Source: Streptomyces sp. LX-29 (GTDB lineage: Bacteria > Actinomycetota > Actinomycetes > Streptomycetales > Streptomycetaceae). Taken from it: a stretch of 64,000 nt of DNA. Each line of letters opens with the position of its first letter. The first letter of the stretch is position 1. The position numbers were made by a program, and so were the translations under genes. Below, piece by piece: positions 1-16,949 of this stretch. The stretch covers positions 806,001-870,000 of the forward strand of contig NZ_CP089746.1 in the NCBI RefSeq assembly GCF_029541745.1. The letters are read 5' to 3'. Below the pieces are notes generated by a model, which saw only the letters and a list, made by a program, of their open reading frames with translations, made no database searches and was not told the DNA's origin.

Positions 1-138
1 CCCGCCTACAAGGAGTTGACCGCGGTGAAGGAGGGCCACGCCGTGACCGTCGACGGCTCCGTCTGGTCGACCCGCGGCGGGCCGCTGGCCAGCCGGGTCG
101 TGATGGAGGACATCACCAAGGCGCTCACGAAGTCCTGA
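1..138 (+). CDS. Ferric-siderophore ABC transporter substrate-binding protein, C-terminal fragment
   Basis: Only the last 45 codons are in the window, read in frame from base 1 to TGA at 136-138. The residues (YKELTAVKEGHAVTVDGS, then a WSTRGGPLASR stretch and a final helix) match the end of FepB/FecB-type periplasmic-binding proteins, where the last strand and helix carry an 'Avk.G.v..vdg..w...Gp.aa..v..di' pattern. Such lipoproteins bind ferric siderophore outside the cell and hand it to a FecCD permease. The neighbouring siderophore cluster supports this. The N-terminus lies left of the window, so lipobox and length cannot be judged. Confidence 0.75.
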   Translation, partial: PAYKELTAVKEGHAVTVDGSVWSTRGGPLASRVVMEDITKALTKS

Positions 139-240
139 CGACGCGTACGGGCATGTACGGACGCGTACCGACCGGCAAGCCCTGACGGCACCCCGCCCGC
201 ACAACTGTCCGCACGCCCGCCAGCACTCCTGACGGCACGT

Positions 241-280
241 CCGGCACCTGCCGGCGGCGGCCGACCGGGGCAGCGCCCCG
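241..280. terminator. Hairpins between convergent genes
   Basis: Two short perfect inverted repeats lie between the convergent binding-protein gene and the amidohydrolase gene: CCGGCA-CC-TGCCGG at 241-254 and CGGGGC-AGC-GCCCCG at 266-280. There is no T-tract, as is usual for actinomycete terminators. The rest of 139-370 shows no gene, only scattered CTGACGGCA-like direct repeats. Confidence 0.35.
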
Positions 281-370
281 ACCGGGCACGTCGGCAACCC
301 GCAGACCGGCACGTCCAACCGTACGTCCAGCATGACCTGACGGTGCGTCCCGACGGCACCGCCCCGACGA

Positions 371-1588
371 TCAACCGCCGACGGATCGGGCGGCCGCGAA
401 GTCCGCGGCCGTCCACGCCATCCCCACCGCGCCGTCGATCAGCGCCCGTTCCGCCGCGGCCCCCAGGGCGGCCGCGGCGAACTCCGGCTCGTGCGGGCCG
501 CAGGCCCCACCGGTGATGTCCAGGACCGGGTGGATGGACGGCACGGCGTGCGAGACGTTGCCCATGTCCGTGCAGGCGAACGGCTCCCGGGCCTCCGGCT
601 CGGGCCGGCCCAGCGCACGGGCGTTGGCCCGCCACAGGGTGGTGAGGGCGGGGTCGGAGCGGAAGTCCAGGTAGTCGGGCTCGGGACGGGTGAGGGTGAC
701 CTCGCAGCCCGTCGCCAGCGCGCCCGCGCGGAAGCAGGCTTCGACCCGCTCGCGCAGTTCGCGCAGGTCCTCGGCGGCCAGGGCGCGGATCTCGTACTCG
801 GCGGTGGCCCGGTCCGGGATCGCATTCGGAGCGGTGCCCGCGCTCGTGGTGACTCCGTGCACCCGCCAGTGCGGGGGCAGTTGCTGGCGCAGCAGGCCGA
901 GGGCGACCTGGGCGACCGTCAGGGCGTCGGCGGCGTTGCGGCCCTCGTGCGGGTTGAGGCTGGGGTGCGCGGCGCGGCCGGTGTACGCCACGGAGAGGGT
1001 GCCGAGCGCGAACGAGCGGAAGTCGGCGACGTCGAAGGGGCAGGGGTGCACCATCATCGCCGCGTCCACCCTCTCGAAAGCGCCGGCCTCCAACAGCAGG
1101 GCCTTGCCCGCGCCGCGCTCCTCCGCCGGGGTGCCCAGCACCCTTACGGTCAGGCCGAGTTCGTCCACATAGGGGGCGAGGCCCAGGGCGGCGCCCACGC
1201 CCGCGGCCGCGATCAGGTTGTGGCCACAGGCGTGACCGAGGCCCGGCAACGCGTCGTACTCGCAGGCGATGGCGACGGTGACCGGCCCGCTTCCCACGGT
1301 GGCGCCGAACGCGGTCTCCAGGCCGTACGCCGGTGCCGTCACGGCGAAGCCCTGGGCGGCGAGCAGTTCGGCGCACCAGGCCGCCGCGCGGTGCTCGGCG
1401 AAGGCCACCTCGGGATGCGCGTGGATGCGGCGACTGAGGTCCAGCAGCGCGGGCCGGTGCACGGCCACCCGGTCCCGTATCGCGTCCTTGAGCGTGCTGG
1501 GCGCGGTGGGCGGTGCGGCGGGTTTCGCGACGACGCCACCGCCGCTCTCCGTGGCCTCGACGGCCGTGGCCCGCTCGACTCCGGTCAT
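371..1588 (-). CDS. M20 family (M20D-type) amidohydrolase
   Basis: The 405-residue product resembles the AbgA/hippurate-hydrolase branch of M20 metallopeptidases, which cleave N-acyl amino acid amide bonds with two metal ions. The metal-binding motif GLGHACGHN is at about residues 116-124. The EERGAGK segment following TPA and the HPSLNPHEGRNAADAL segment of the lid domain are also present. Length is normal and there is no signal peptide, so it is probably cytoplasmic. The ATG at 1586-1588 is preceded by GAAGGGGA. It is divergent from the siderophore NRPS with an iron box in between, which suggests iron control and a possible role in processing an N-acyl-amino acid such as a DHB amide. That role is inference; general peptidase function is equally possible. 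Confidence 0.8.
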   Translation of the reverse strand: MTGVERATAVEATESGGGVVAKPAAPPTAPSTLKDAIRDRVAVHRPALLDLSRRIHAHPEVAFAEHRAAAWCAELLAAQGFAVTAPAYGLETAFGATVGSGPVTVAIACEYDALPGLGHACGHNLIAAAGVGAALGLAPYVDELGLTVRVLGTPAEERGAGKALLLEAGAFERVDAAMMVHPCPFDVADFRSFALGTLSVAYTGRAAHPSLNPHEGRNAADALTVAQVALGLLRQQLPPHWRVHGVTTSAGTAPNAIPDRATAEYEIRALAAEDLRELRERVEACFRAGALATGCEVTLTRPEPDYLDFRSDPALTTLWRANARALGRPEPEAREPFACTDMGNVSHAVPSIHPVLDITGGACGPHEPEFAAAALGAAAERALIDGAVGMAWTAADFAAARSVGG

Positions 1589-1662
1589 GACTGGTCCCCT
1601 TCAACGGATGGATCGGTCGGCTCGCGGAGGGGCGGTCGCACCCTCGCGGCATAGCGCAAGAT

Positions 1663-1682
1663 AACTTAGGCTTACCTAAGTT
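1663..1682. promoter_or_regulatory. Iron box (DmdR/IdeR-type operator)
   Basis: AACTTAGGCTTACCTAAGTT is a near-perfect dyad and matches the actinobacterial iron-box consensus TTAGGTTAGGCTAACCTAA in its core. It lies between the divergent amidohydrolase (start 1588) and NRPS (start 1741), so Fe(II)-loaded DmdR/IdeR could repress both. Confidence 0.85.
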
Positions 1683-1740
1683 TGCGTCACCGATGTGTCC
1701 GGTGTCGCAGACCGTTCTCGTCCACCGGGAGTTCCCACAC

Positions 1741-9623
<7,883 letters not shown>

Positions 9624-9627
<4 letters not shown>

Positions 9628-11180
9628 GACTCGCGGGACCGATGAGACCGCGCACCGTCGTCGTCCTCGTCTACACGGCCGCGATGTGCATGAACGGCCT
9701 GGACTCGACGATCGTCAATCCGGCGCTGTTCACCATCGCCGGCGACCTGGACCAGCCGGTCTCGGCCGCCAACACGGTCGAGACGGCGTTCCTCGTCGCC
9801 CTCGCGGTGGCGCTGCCGGTCGCCGGCTGGCTCGGCGACCGGTACGGCACCAAGCGGGTCTTCCTCGGCGCGCTGGCGGCCTTCACCGCGGCCTCCGCGG
9901 CCTGCGGGCTGGCCCAGGACCTGACCACCCTGGTGGGGGCGCGCGCCGTGCAGGGGCTGGCGGGCGGGCTGCTCACCCCGGTGGGCATGACGCTGCTGTT
10001 CCGGGCCGTGCCGCCGCACGAGCGGATCTCGCTGTCCAAGGTGCTGATCGTGCCGACGGCGTTGATGCCGGCACTCGGCCCGCCGCTCGGCGGCTTCCTC
10101 ACCGAACACCTCTCCTGGCACTGGCTGTTCTTCGTCAACGTGCCGATCGGACTGGCCGCGGTGGTCCTGGGCGCGGTGGGGCTGCGCGAGCACGTGGAGG
10201 GGACCGCCGGCCCGTTCGACCGGACCGGCTTCTGGCTGGCCACCCCGGCGCTCGGGCTGCTCACCTACGCCCTCGGGTTCGGCCCGTCGCGAGGCTGGAC
10301 GCAGCCGGGCGTGGCGGCCTGCGGCCTCCTCGGCGTCGCGCTGCTGAGCGCGGCCGCCGTCCACCAGTGGCGGGTGCCGGAGCCGCTGCTGCGGGTACGG
10401 CTGCTGGCGGACCGGGTGTTCGGCGCGGCGACGGCCCTGGCGCTGCTCACCTCGGCCGGGCTGATGGGTGTGCTCTTCGTCTTCCCGCTGCTGTACCAGG
10501 CGGCGCTGGGGGCGTCGGCGCTCGACGCCGGACTGAGCGTCTTCCCGGAGGCCGTCGGGCTGATGCTGGCCTCCCAGGTGGTGGACCGGCTGCTGCCCCG
10601 GCTGGGCCCGCGCCGGCTGGCCGTGCCCGCCCTGCTGCTGGCGGCCGGCGTCTTCGCCGCGCTGGCCGCCCCCGGGGTGGCGGAGCAAGCGTGGACCGTG
10701 CGGGCGTTGATGTTCGCCGTGGGCCTGGTGCTGGGCACGGCGGTGCTCACGGTGCAGATCGCCGGATTCGCCGACGTCTCGCCAGCCGACACCGGTCAGG
10801 CGATGGGCCTGTTCACCATCGTCCGCACGCTGGGCGGGGCGTTCGGCATCGCCGCCTGCGCCGCCGTGATCGGCGGGCACGGGGACGGCGCCGTCGACCC
10901 GGGCCCCTTCCGTACGGCGATCTGGGTCACCGCCGGCCTGGTCGCGCTGGGCGCGCTCGCGGCGCTGCGGCTGCCCGTCGCCGCGCCGGAGCCGCCGCCC
11001 TTCGAGGATGAGGGCGAGGGCGCGAGCGCGGACGAGGGCGCGGAGGAGGGCGGGAGGCCGGTCGAGGCGCGCAGCCCGGCCGCGGCACACGGCTTGGGAG
11101 AACCAGACGGTCCAGACGAGGCAGACGGTCCGGGGAACGGCGGTGGGCCGCCCGAGCACACGTCGGTGACGTCCGCCTGA
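9624..11180 (+). CDS. MFS exporter, DHA2 (14-TM) family
   Basis: A 518-residue polytopic protein of the EmrB/QacA type. The [13 protein letters not shown] loop between TM2 and TM3 is the MFS signature, and a [15 protein letters not shown] stretch follows. About 14 hydrophobic segments precede a hydrophilic Glu/Gly/Pro-rich tail of roughly 60 residues. The ATG overlaps the NRPS stop (ATGA), so the genes are translationally coupled, and GGAG lies 8 bases upstream. By position it is the likely exporter of the finished, iron-free siderophore (inference). A second ATG at 9642 is a less likely start. Confidence 0.85.
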
Positions 11181-11720
11181 CGGTGGTCCCCCCGCCGTGG
11201 CAGGGGATCGACCCGAACGACGCGGGGGGGGCTGGCCCGTGCGGCGGCCGGTCCTGCTGTACAGCCCCGATCCACCCGAACGACGCCAGGAGGGGCTGGG
11301 GCGGCCGGGACTCCCGGCCGCCCCAGCCGGCCCCAGCCGGCCCCGGTCGGGCCCCATCGAGAGCCTCGGCAGTGCGATCAAGGCGGTCCACACCGCCGGG
11401 CCGCCCTGCCGCTCCGCGCGCCATCGCTCCGTTGAGCCGCGCGAGGCGACCGCGCGGTGCTTCACCGCGGACCGGCGCACCACGGAGGGCGCGGAGGCCG
11501 CCCGGGAACGTGCCGACGACATGCCTTCGAGGGTGCGCCGGAACGCGCGGCGGAGGAGACCACCCCGGTCTTCCTCCCGTACCGCGGCCTGGTCAGGCGG
11601 CTGTCCGCCGTCCCCTGACACGCCTCCCCGGCCGGAGGGCACGCCCTCCGGTCCGATCGACGGCTGCCGGCGATAGGACAGTTGCTAAGCGGCTGCGCCG
11701 AGTCGCCTGCTAAGCGGCTG
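11181..11720. other. Intergenic region, no gene supported
   Basis: Open frames here have proline/arginine-rich shadow-like translations and no recognisable motif. The stretch holds the strong hairpin at 11296-11326 and a pair of direct repeats, GATCSACCCGAACGACGC, starting near 11208 and 11270. Confidence 0.5.
11296..11326. terminator. Strong hairpin, bidirectional terminator
   Basis: Perfect inverted repeat CTGGGGCGGCCGGGA / TCCCGGCCGCCCCAG (15 bp per arm, 1-base centre) between the convergent MFS exporter and esterase genes. There is no T-tract, but stability is high and the position is right for ending transcription from both sides. Confidence 0.65.
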
Positions 11721-12950
11721 CTACGAGCTGCCCAACAGCCCGGCCAGTCCGCTGGCGAGGCCGCCGCGCCAGCACGCGTAGTCGTGCCCGCCGTTGAACT
11801 CCTCGTAGGTCAGGTCGTATCCGCGCTCGCGCAGGACGTCGCGCAGCCGACGGTTCTGCGCGAGCAGCATCCACTCCTGGAGCCCCACCTCCAGGTGGAA
11901 GCGGACCGGCAGCCGCTCGCAGGCCGCGTAGCGGCCGGTCAGCCACTCCCCGCCGCTCTCGGACGCCTCGTCGTCCGGCCACCAGAAGGAGCCGGACTGC
12001 GCGAGCACGTTGCCGAACCGCTCGGGCCTGCGGTACGCGGCGAACGCGGCGGTGAGTCCGCCGGCGCTCTGGCCGGCGATCACCGTGCGCTCCGGGTCCT
12101 CGTCCGCGGCGTGCTGCCGGGCCGCCCAGGGCAGCAGGCGGTCGGCGAGCCAGTCGACGAACGCGTCGGAGCAGGAGAGGTCCTCGTGGCGACGGCCCAT
12201 GGAATCCACCAGAAGGGTGACGGTGGGGGGAATACGGCCGTCGGCGAGGAGGTTGTCGAGGGTGTCGCCCACGCCGAGCACCGGCCCCCACATCTCGCCG
12301 TCCAGCAGCACCACCACCGGGTAGGGTCCGCCGTCCGCCCGGTGGCCGGCGGGCAGATGGACGGTGACCCGCCGCCCGTCCAACTCCTCGTCCCTGTGGG
12401 TGCCGCGGGCCGGGTCGGCGCGGCGTGCCGTCCAGGGCTGTGGAGGCGCCTCGTCCAGCGCCATCACGGACGCGGGGTGGCGCCCGTCGCGCGCCGGAAG
12501 CGGCGGGTCGGAGTTGAAGGGATCGGGCAGGGCCAGGTCCAGGACGCGTCGCCAGGACGCCCGGTCGGCGCGGAGCGCCTCCTCGCGCGGACCGTGGGAG
12601 ACGTAGAACTGGTAGGAGGCGCGGTGGTCGGCGCGCAGCCGGTGGCCGATCGCCCAGACGCCGGTGCCGGGCAGCCGCGTCATCAGGTGGGGCACCAGGT
12701 CGCCCGCGTGCCGGTCCTTGTCCGTGACGGTGTGCAGCAGCGCCAGCACGTCGCCGGCCGGGCGGTCCGGGTCGTCCCGCCAGAGGAACGTGACCAGCCG
12801 GCGGGCCGGATCGCCGTCGGGATCGGGCTCCACGAGCGGGGTTCCGGTGGTCTCGACGTGCCGCCAGAACTCCTCCTCCGCGCGGGGTGTTCCGGTGCGT
12901 ACGGCGTCGGCCAGGGCGCGCAGCGCGGGGCTCAGCACAGGGCTCGGCAC
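11721..12950 (-). CDS. Fes/IroD-like siderophore esterase
   Basis: A 409-residue cytoplasmic enterochelin-esterase-type hydrolase. The N-terminal part (about 1-190) is the Ig-like Fes domain, with LVTFLWRDD and YQFYVSHGPRE stretches. The C-terminal alpha/beta-hydrolase carries the nucleophile motif GQSAGG near 290 and the catalytic His in GGHDYACW near 391. Fes-type enzymes cut the ester backbone of trilactone ferric siderophores to release iron, so the gene supports a cyclic Thr-lactone product. The GTG start at 12948-12950 has AAGGAG upstream. It lies about 107 bp behind the fused permease gene on the same strand, so it probably shares its iron-regulated transcript. Confidence 0.88.
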   Translation of the reverse strand: MPSPVLSPALRALADAVRTGTPRAEEEFWRHVETTGTPLVEPDPDGDPARRLVTFLWRDDPDRPAGDVLALLHTVTDKDRHAGDLVPHLMTRLPGTGVWAIGHRLRADHRASYQFYVSHGPREEALRADRASWRRVLDLALPDPFNSDPPLPARDGRHPASVMALDEAPPQPWTARRADPARGTHRDEELDGRRVTVHLPAGHRADGGPYPVVVLLDGEMWGPVLGVGDTLDNLLADGRIPPTVTLLVDSMGRRHEDLSCSDAFVDWLADRLLPWAARQHAADEDPERTVIAGQSAGGLTAAFAAYRRPERFGNVLAQSGSFWWPDDEASESGGEWLTGRYAACERLPVRFHLEVGLQEWMLLAQNRRLRDVLRERGYDLTYEEFNGGHDYACWRGGLASGLAGLLGSS

Positions 12951-13057
12951 GGAGTCTCCTTCACAGGGGGACGGGGACGGGGAGGGGGTGAGTTTCGGGG
13001 GTCAGTCGCGAGGGGAGGCGTCAGGCGCGGTCGGAGCGGCCAACGCGGGTGGGAGGG

Positions 13058-15673
13058 TCAGACGCGGGTGGCGGCGGAGCGGCCGAGGAGCACCCACAGC
13101 AGGAACGGTCCGCCCAGTACGGTCGTGACCACGCCCACCGGGATCTCCACCCCGTCGAACGCGATCCGGCCCAGGGTGTCGGCGAGCACCACGAGCGTGG
13201 CGCCGACCAGCATCGAGCCGATGACCGGCACCCGAAGCGGGCCGGCCAACCGCGAGGCGATCACGGGCGAGGCCAGGGCGACGAACCCGACCGGACCGCA
13301 GATGCCGACGGCCAGGCCGGCGAGCGCGACGGCCAGGGCGAGACAGATGGTGCGGGTGCGGCCCGGGTTGACGCCGAGGGAGGCGGAGGTGGCGTCGTCG
13401 AACCGCAGCACGCCCAGGTTGCGCGCGACCGCCAGGGTGAGCGGCACGAGCACGGCGAGCCCGATGAGGACGGGCCCGGCGACGCCGTAGCCGCGGCCGT
13501 TGAGGCTGCCGGAGGTCCATACGTAGAGGGAGCTGGCCGAGTTGAGGGAGCGGCGGGAGAGAACGACCTGGGTGGCGGCCGAGGCGAGCGCCGACATCGC
13601 CATGCCGACCACGAGCACCCGGTAGCCGCGCTGGCCGAGTCCGCCGGAGACGGTGGTGACCACGAGCACGGCCGCCAGCGCGCCCAGCGGACCCGCCCAC
13701 CAGGCGCCGAAGGTCCCGCTCGCGCTGAGCGAGACCGACAGCAGGACGGCCGCCGTGGCGCCGTCGTTGACGCCCAGCAGTTCCGGGGTGGCGAGCCGGT
13801 TGCGGGCCAGGGTCTGGGTGAGGCAGCCCGCGAGCCCCAGGGCGGCTCCGGCCGCCAGCCCCGCCACGATCCGCCCCAGCCGGAACTCCTGCACCAGCAG
13901 CACGTCGAAGTGGTCCCCGTAGCCGAAGACGGCCCGGAACGTCCGGCTCACGCTCATATCGCTCTGGCCGGCGTACGCGGAGAGCACCACGGTCGCGGTG
14001 AGCAGCGCGGCCAGCATCAGCACGGCGACGGCGGCCCGGCGCGGCACCAGGAGCGACAGCGGGCCGCGCCGCAGCAGCAGGCTGTCCGGCGGTCGAACGG
14101 CATCGGGCGTCTCCCGAGCGGGCACGGCACCGCCGGACGCCTGAACAGCGCGCGCCCCAACCCCGGGTGTCGCGCCTCCAAGTGCCTCGGTCCCAGACGC
14201 CTCGGTCCCGGGCGCCTCGACACAGGACGTCGCCCCAACCACGGGCGTCACCAGACCCGGTACCGCAGCGTCGGGCTTCGCCTCGGCTCCAGGCGCTTCG
14301 ACTCCAGGCGCCCCCGCCCCGGACGCCTCCACCCCGGACGCCTTCACGACCGCCGCCGTGGCGGCCGGTCGCCCCCGGCGCGCCGGGAGGGACCGCCCCG
14401 GCTGGAACCGTGCCGGGAGGCACCGCGCCGTGAGGCGACGGAGCGCCGTGGGACGACCGCCGCCCGCGGGGCCGTCCTCCGTCGCCGGCTCGGTCAGCCC
14501 CAGGGCGGCGAACTGGCGGGAGCGGACGATGCCGATGAGGACGGGGGCGCCGATGAGGGCGACGATGACGGAGACGGGGGCCTCGAACGGCCGGGAGACG
14601 ACGCGAGCGAGGATGTCCGCGGTGGTCAGCACGCCGGCGCCGATCAGCCCGGAGAGCAGGAGGCGGGCGCTCAGCCGGGGGCCGGCGACCGCGCGGGCGA
14701 GGAATCCGGCGAGCAGCCCGAGGAAGGAGATGGGCCCGGCCAGCGCCACGGCGGCGGCGGTGAGCAGGGTGACGCCGACGGCCACCACCGTCCGGATGAC
14801 CGGCGGCCGGTGCCCCAGCCCGCGGGCGAGGTCGTCACCGAGGGCGAGGGCGGAGAGCGGGCGCGCCACCAGCAGGGCGACCAGGAACCCGGCGACGAGC
14901 ACCGGGGCGAGCCGCTTCAGCTCGCCGAACCCCTCGACGCCGGCGAGCGAGCCGAGCACCCAGAAGCGGAACCTGTCATAGGTCTCCGCGGAGTTGACCA
15001 CGATCACGCTGGTGAGGCCGCCGAAGGTGGCGCCGAGCGCGGAGCCCGCGAGCACCAGCCGCATCGGCGAGCCGCCACCGCGGCCGGCGATGAGCAGCAC
15101 CAGCCCGCTGGCGACGACGGCGCCGCCGAACGCGCAGACCAGATAGGCGTATCCGGTCTCGGCGCCGAGGAAGGCGATGCCCGCCACCACGCCGAGCGAG
15201 GCGCCCGCGTTGACGCCGAGCAGCCCGGTCTCGGCGAGCGGGTTGCGGGTGACGGCCTGGAGCAGACAGCCCGCGACGCCGAGCGCGGCACCCACCAGCA
15301 GCGCGGTCAGGGTGCGGGGCAGCCGCAGATCGCCGACGACCAGGTCGAGTCGGGCGTCGGCGCGAGCACCACCGCGATCCAACAGGTAGGCCATCACCTG
15401 CCCGGGGCCGACCTCGCCGGCCCCTATGGAGAGCGACAGCGCGGTGAGGACCAGGACGGTGGCGGTGAGCGCGAGGGTGGCGACCCGTACGGTGCGGGCC
15501 CCGGCGCCACCGCGCGGGCCTTCGTCCGGTCCCCCGGCCGGGCCTTCGTCCGCGATCTCCGGGGCGGCGGCTCGCCCTGGGACGGGGACGTCCAAGGCGG
15601 CGCTGGCCGCCGGGGCGGCGCGGTCATCCGGCTGCCCGTCCTGAGTCTTCGGGCCCACTCGCGGCAAGGTCAT
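13058..15673 (-). CDS. Fused FepD-FepG-type ferric-siderophore permease
   Basis: The 871-residue protein is two complete FecCD/BtuC permease units in one chain. The first unit spans about 60-395 (GQVMAYLLDRGGARADARL, LPRTLTALLVGAALGVAGC). The second spans about 540-860 (FRLGRIVAGLAAGAALGLAGC, LLGVNDGAT, ending at a FDGVEIPVGVVTTVLGGPFL region). Each has the family's 'R.pR...a...GaaLg.aG...Q...rNpLa.p..LGv..Ga' pattern and roughly nine hydrophobic segments. They are joined by a 150-residue Ala/Gly/Pro/Glu linker with short repeats. FhuB of E. coli is a comparable fusion. The binding protein is at the left edge; no dedicated siderophore ATPase is in the window. The ATG at 15671-15673 abuts the iron box with no ribosome-binding site, so the mRNA may be leaderless. 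Confidence 0.9.
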   Translation of the reverse strand: MTLPRVGPKTQDGQPDDRAAPAASAALDVPVPGRAAAPEIADEGPAGGPDEGPRGGAGARTVRVATLALTATVLVLTALSLSIGAGEVGPGQVMAYLLDRGGARADARLDLVVGDLRLPRTLTALLVGAALGVAGCLLQAVTRNPLAETGLLGVNAGASLGVVAGIAFLGAETGYAYLVCAFGGAVVASGLVLLIAGRGGGSPMRLVLAGSALGATFGGLTSVIVVNSAETYDRFRFWVLGSLAGVEGFGELKRLAPVLVAGFLVALLVARPLSALALGDDLARGLGHRPPVIRTVVAVGVTLLTAAAVALAGPISFLGLLAGFLARAVAGPRLSARLLLSGLIGAGVLTTADILARVVSRPFEAPVSVIVALIGAPVLIGIVRSRQFAALGLTEPATEDGPAGGGRPTALRRLTARCLPARFQPGRSLPARRGRPAATAAVVKASGVEASGAGAPGVEAPGAEAKPDAAVPGLVTPVVGATSCVEAPGTEASGTEALGGATPGVGARAVQASGGAVPARETPDAVRPPDSLLLRRGPLSLLVPRRAAVAVLMLAALLTATVVLSAYAGQSDMSVSRTFRAVFGYGDHFDVLLVQEFRLGRIVAGLAAGAALGLAGCLTQTLARNRLATPELLGVNDGATAAVLLSVSLSASGTFGAWWAGPLGALAAVLVVTTVSGGLGQRGYRVLVVGMAMSALASAATQVVLSRRSLNSASSLYVWTSGSLNGRGYGVAGPVLIGLAVLVPLTLAVARNLGVLRFDDATSASLGVNPGRTRTICLALAVALAGLAVGICGPVGFVALASPVIASRLAGPLRVPVIGSMLVGATLVVLADTLGRIAFDGVEIPVGVVTTVLGGPFLLWVLLGRSAATRV

Positions 15674-15692
15674 AAGGTAAGGCTAGCCTAAC
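15674..15692. promoter_or_regulatory. Iron box at the permease promoter
   Basis: On the minus strand GTTAGGCTAGCCTTACCTT is a close match to TTAGGTTAGGCTAACCTAA and ends directly at the permease ATG. Inside it TAGCCT lies at -12 to -7 relative to the ATG, a fit to a -10 element (TANNNT) of a leaderless transcript. Repressor binding would then cover the -10 box. Confidence 0.8.
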
Positions 15693-15830
15693 CATCAGCC
15701 CAGCTCACCCCATGCGCATCCGTGATCTTCTATCAATCGAGGTCGATACACCGTCAAAAATTAAACAGGAGACGGACATTCACGAAACAAGGCGCGCCCC
15801 GTAGCGACACTGTGCAATCCAAGGCTGTTA

Positions 15831-15848
15831 AGTTAGGCTTACCTAACT
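15831..15848. promoter_or_regulatory. Iron box upstream of dhbA
   Basis: AGTTAGGCTTACCTAACT is an almost perfect dyad 18 bp before the dhbA start codon, sharing its core with the box at 1663. It should put the whole dhbA-C-E-B-carrier operon under DmdR/IdeR iron repression. Confidence 0.85.
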
Positions 15849-15866
15849 ATCACGGGGAGGTTTCTC

Positions 15867-16685
15867 ATGCCTGGGCATATACCGGACGGCCAAGGGGAGT
15901 TCGCGGGCCGGATCGCCCTCGTCACCGGCGCCGGCCAGGGCATCGGCGAGGCCGTGGCCCATGCGCTCGCCACCCTGGGCGCGCGCGTCGCCGCCACCGA
16001 CCGGTCTCCGGACGGGATCGCCGCGCTGGCCGAGTCCTGGGCGAAGGAACGCGCGGCGAGCGGTGCGTCCGGCACCATCACCGCCTACGAACTCGACGTC
16101 ACCGACGGGGCGGCCGTCGAGGCCACCGTCGAGACCGTCGAACGCGAACTGGGCCCCGTGGACACCCTGGTGAACGTCGCCGGAATCCTCCGCACCGCCG
16201 AGGCCGTCGAACTCACCGACCAGGACTGGGCGGACTCCTTCGCGGTCAACACCACGGGGGTCTTCCACACCTCCCGCGCGGTCGCCGCCAGGATGGCGAC
16301 CCGGCGCTCCGGATGCATCGTCACCGTCGGCTCCAACGCGGCCGGCGTCCCCCGCACCGGCATGGCCGCTTACGCCGCGTCCAAGGCGGCCGCCACCATG
16401 TTCACCAAGTGCCTCGGCCTTGAGCTCGCCCGTAGCGGGGTGCGGTGCAACGTGGTCGCCCCCGGCTCGACCGACACCCCGATGCAGCGTCAGCTGTGGA
16501 CCGGTCCGCAGTCGTCGCGCCGGGTCGTCGACGGCGACCCGGCGAGTTATCGCACCGGCATCCCGCTGGGACGGCTGGCGCAACCGCAGGACATCGCGGA
16601 CGCCGTCGTCTTCCTCGCCTCCGACCGGGCCCGGCACATCACCATGCAGGACCTGTACGTCGACGGCGGCGCCACCCTGCGCTGA
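15867..16685 (+). CDS. dhbA: 2,3-dihydro-2,3-dihydroxybenzoate dehydrogenase
   Basis: A 272-residue short-chain dehydrogenase, EntA/DhbA type. It makes the last step to 2,3-dihydroxybenzoate with NAD+. The Rossmann motif TGAGQGIG is near residue 20, NVAG near 105, the catalytic Ser in [20 protein letters not shown] and the Tyr/Lys pair YAASK near 172. The [20 protein letters not shown] stretch is diagnostic for the EntA subgroup. The ATG is preceded by GGGGAGG. It is the first gene of the DHB operon, directly behind an iron box. Confidence 0.93.
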   Translation: MPGHIPDGQGEFAGRIALVTGAGQGIGEAVAHALATLGARVAATDRSPDGIAALAESWAKERAASGASGTITAYELDVTDGAAVEATVETVERELGPVDTLVNVAGILRTAEAVELTDQDWADSFAVNTTGVFHTSRAVAARMATRRSGCIVTVGSNAAGVPRTGMAAYAASKAAATMFTKCLGLELARSGVRCNVVAPGSTDTPMQRQLWTGPQSSRRVVDGDPASYRTGIPLGRLAQPQDIADAVVFLASDRARHITMQDLYVDGGATLR

Positions 16686-16949
16686 CGGCACCGCCCGGCA
16701 CCGCCCCGGGCTGCACGGCCCGCGTATGGCCCCGTATGGCCCGCGCATGGCCCTCACGCGGCCCCCGTACGGCCCTCGCACAGCCCCGTAGAGCGACCCC
16801 GACCACGACCGCGCGGCGGCGCGGGGGAACGGCGCACGCGCGCACCGGCGCGAGCTCGCGCCGTCTCCCCGCCCGCCCCCCCCGCCTCCCTCCGTCCCTT
16901 CCACCCCCGCCGACGCTTCCCGCGTACGCAACCGAGAATTGGAGCCCCC

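Noticed and set aside
11183..11713. Possible 176-residue gene between the MFS exporter and esterase
   Set aside because: It spans the terminator hairpin and direct repeats and has no motif or start context.
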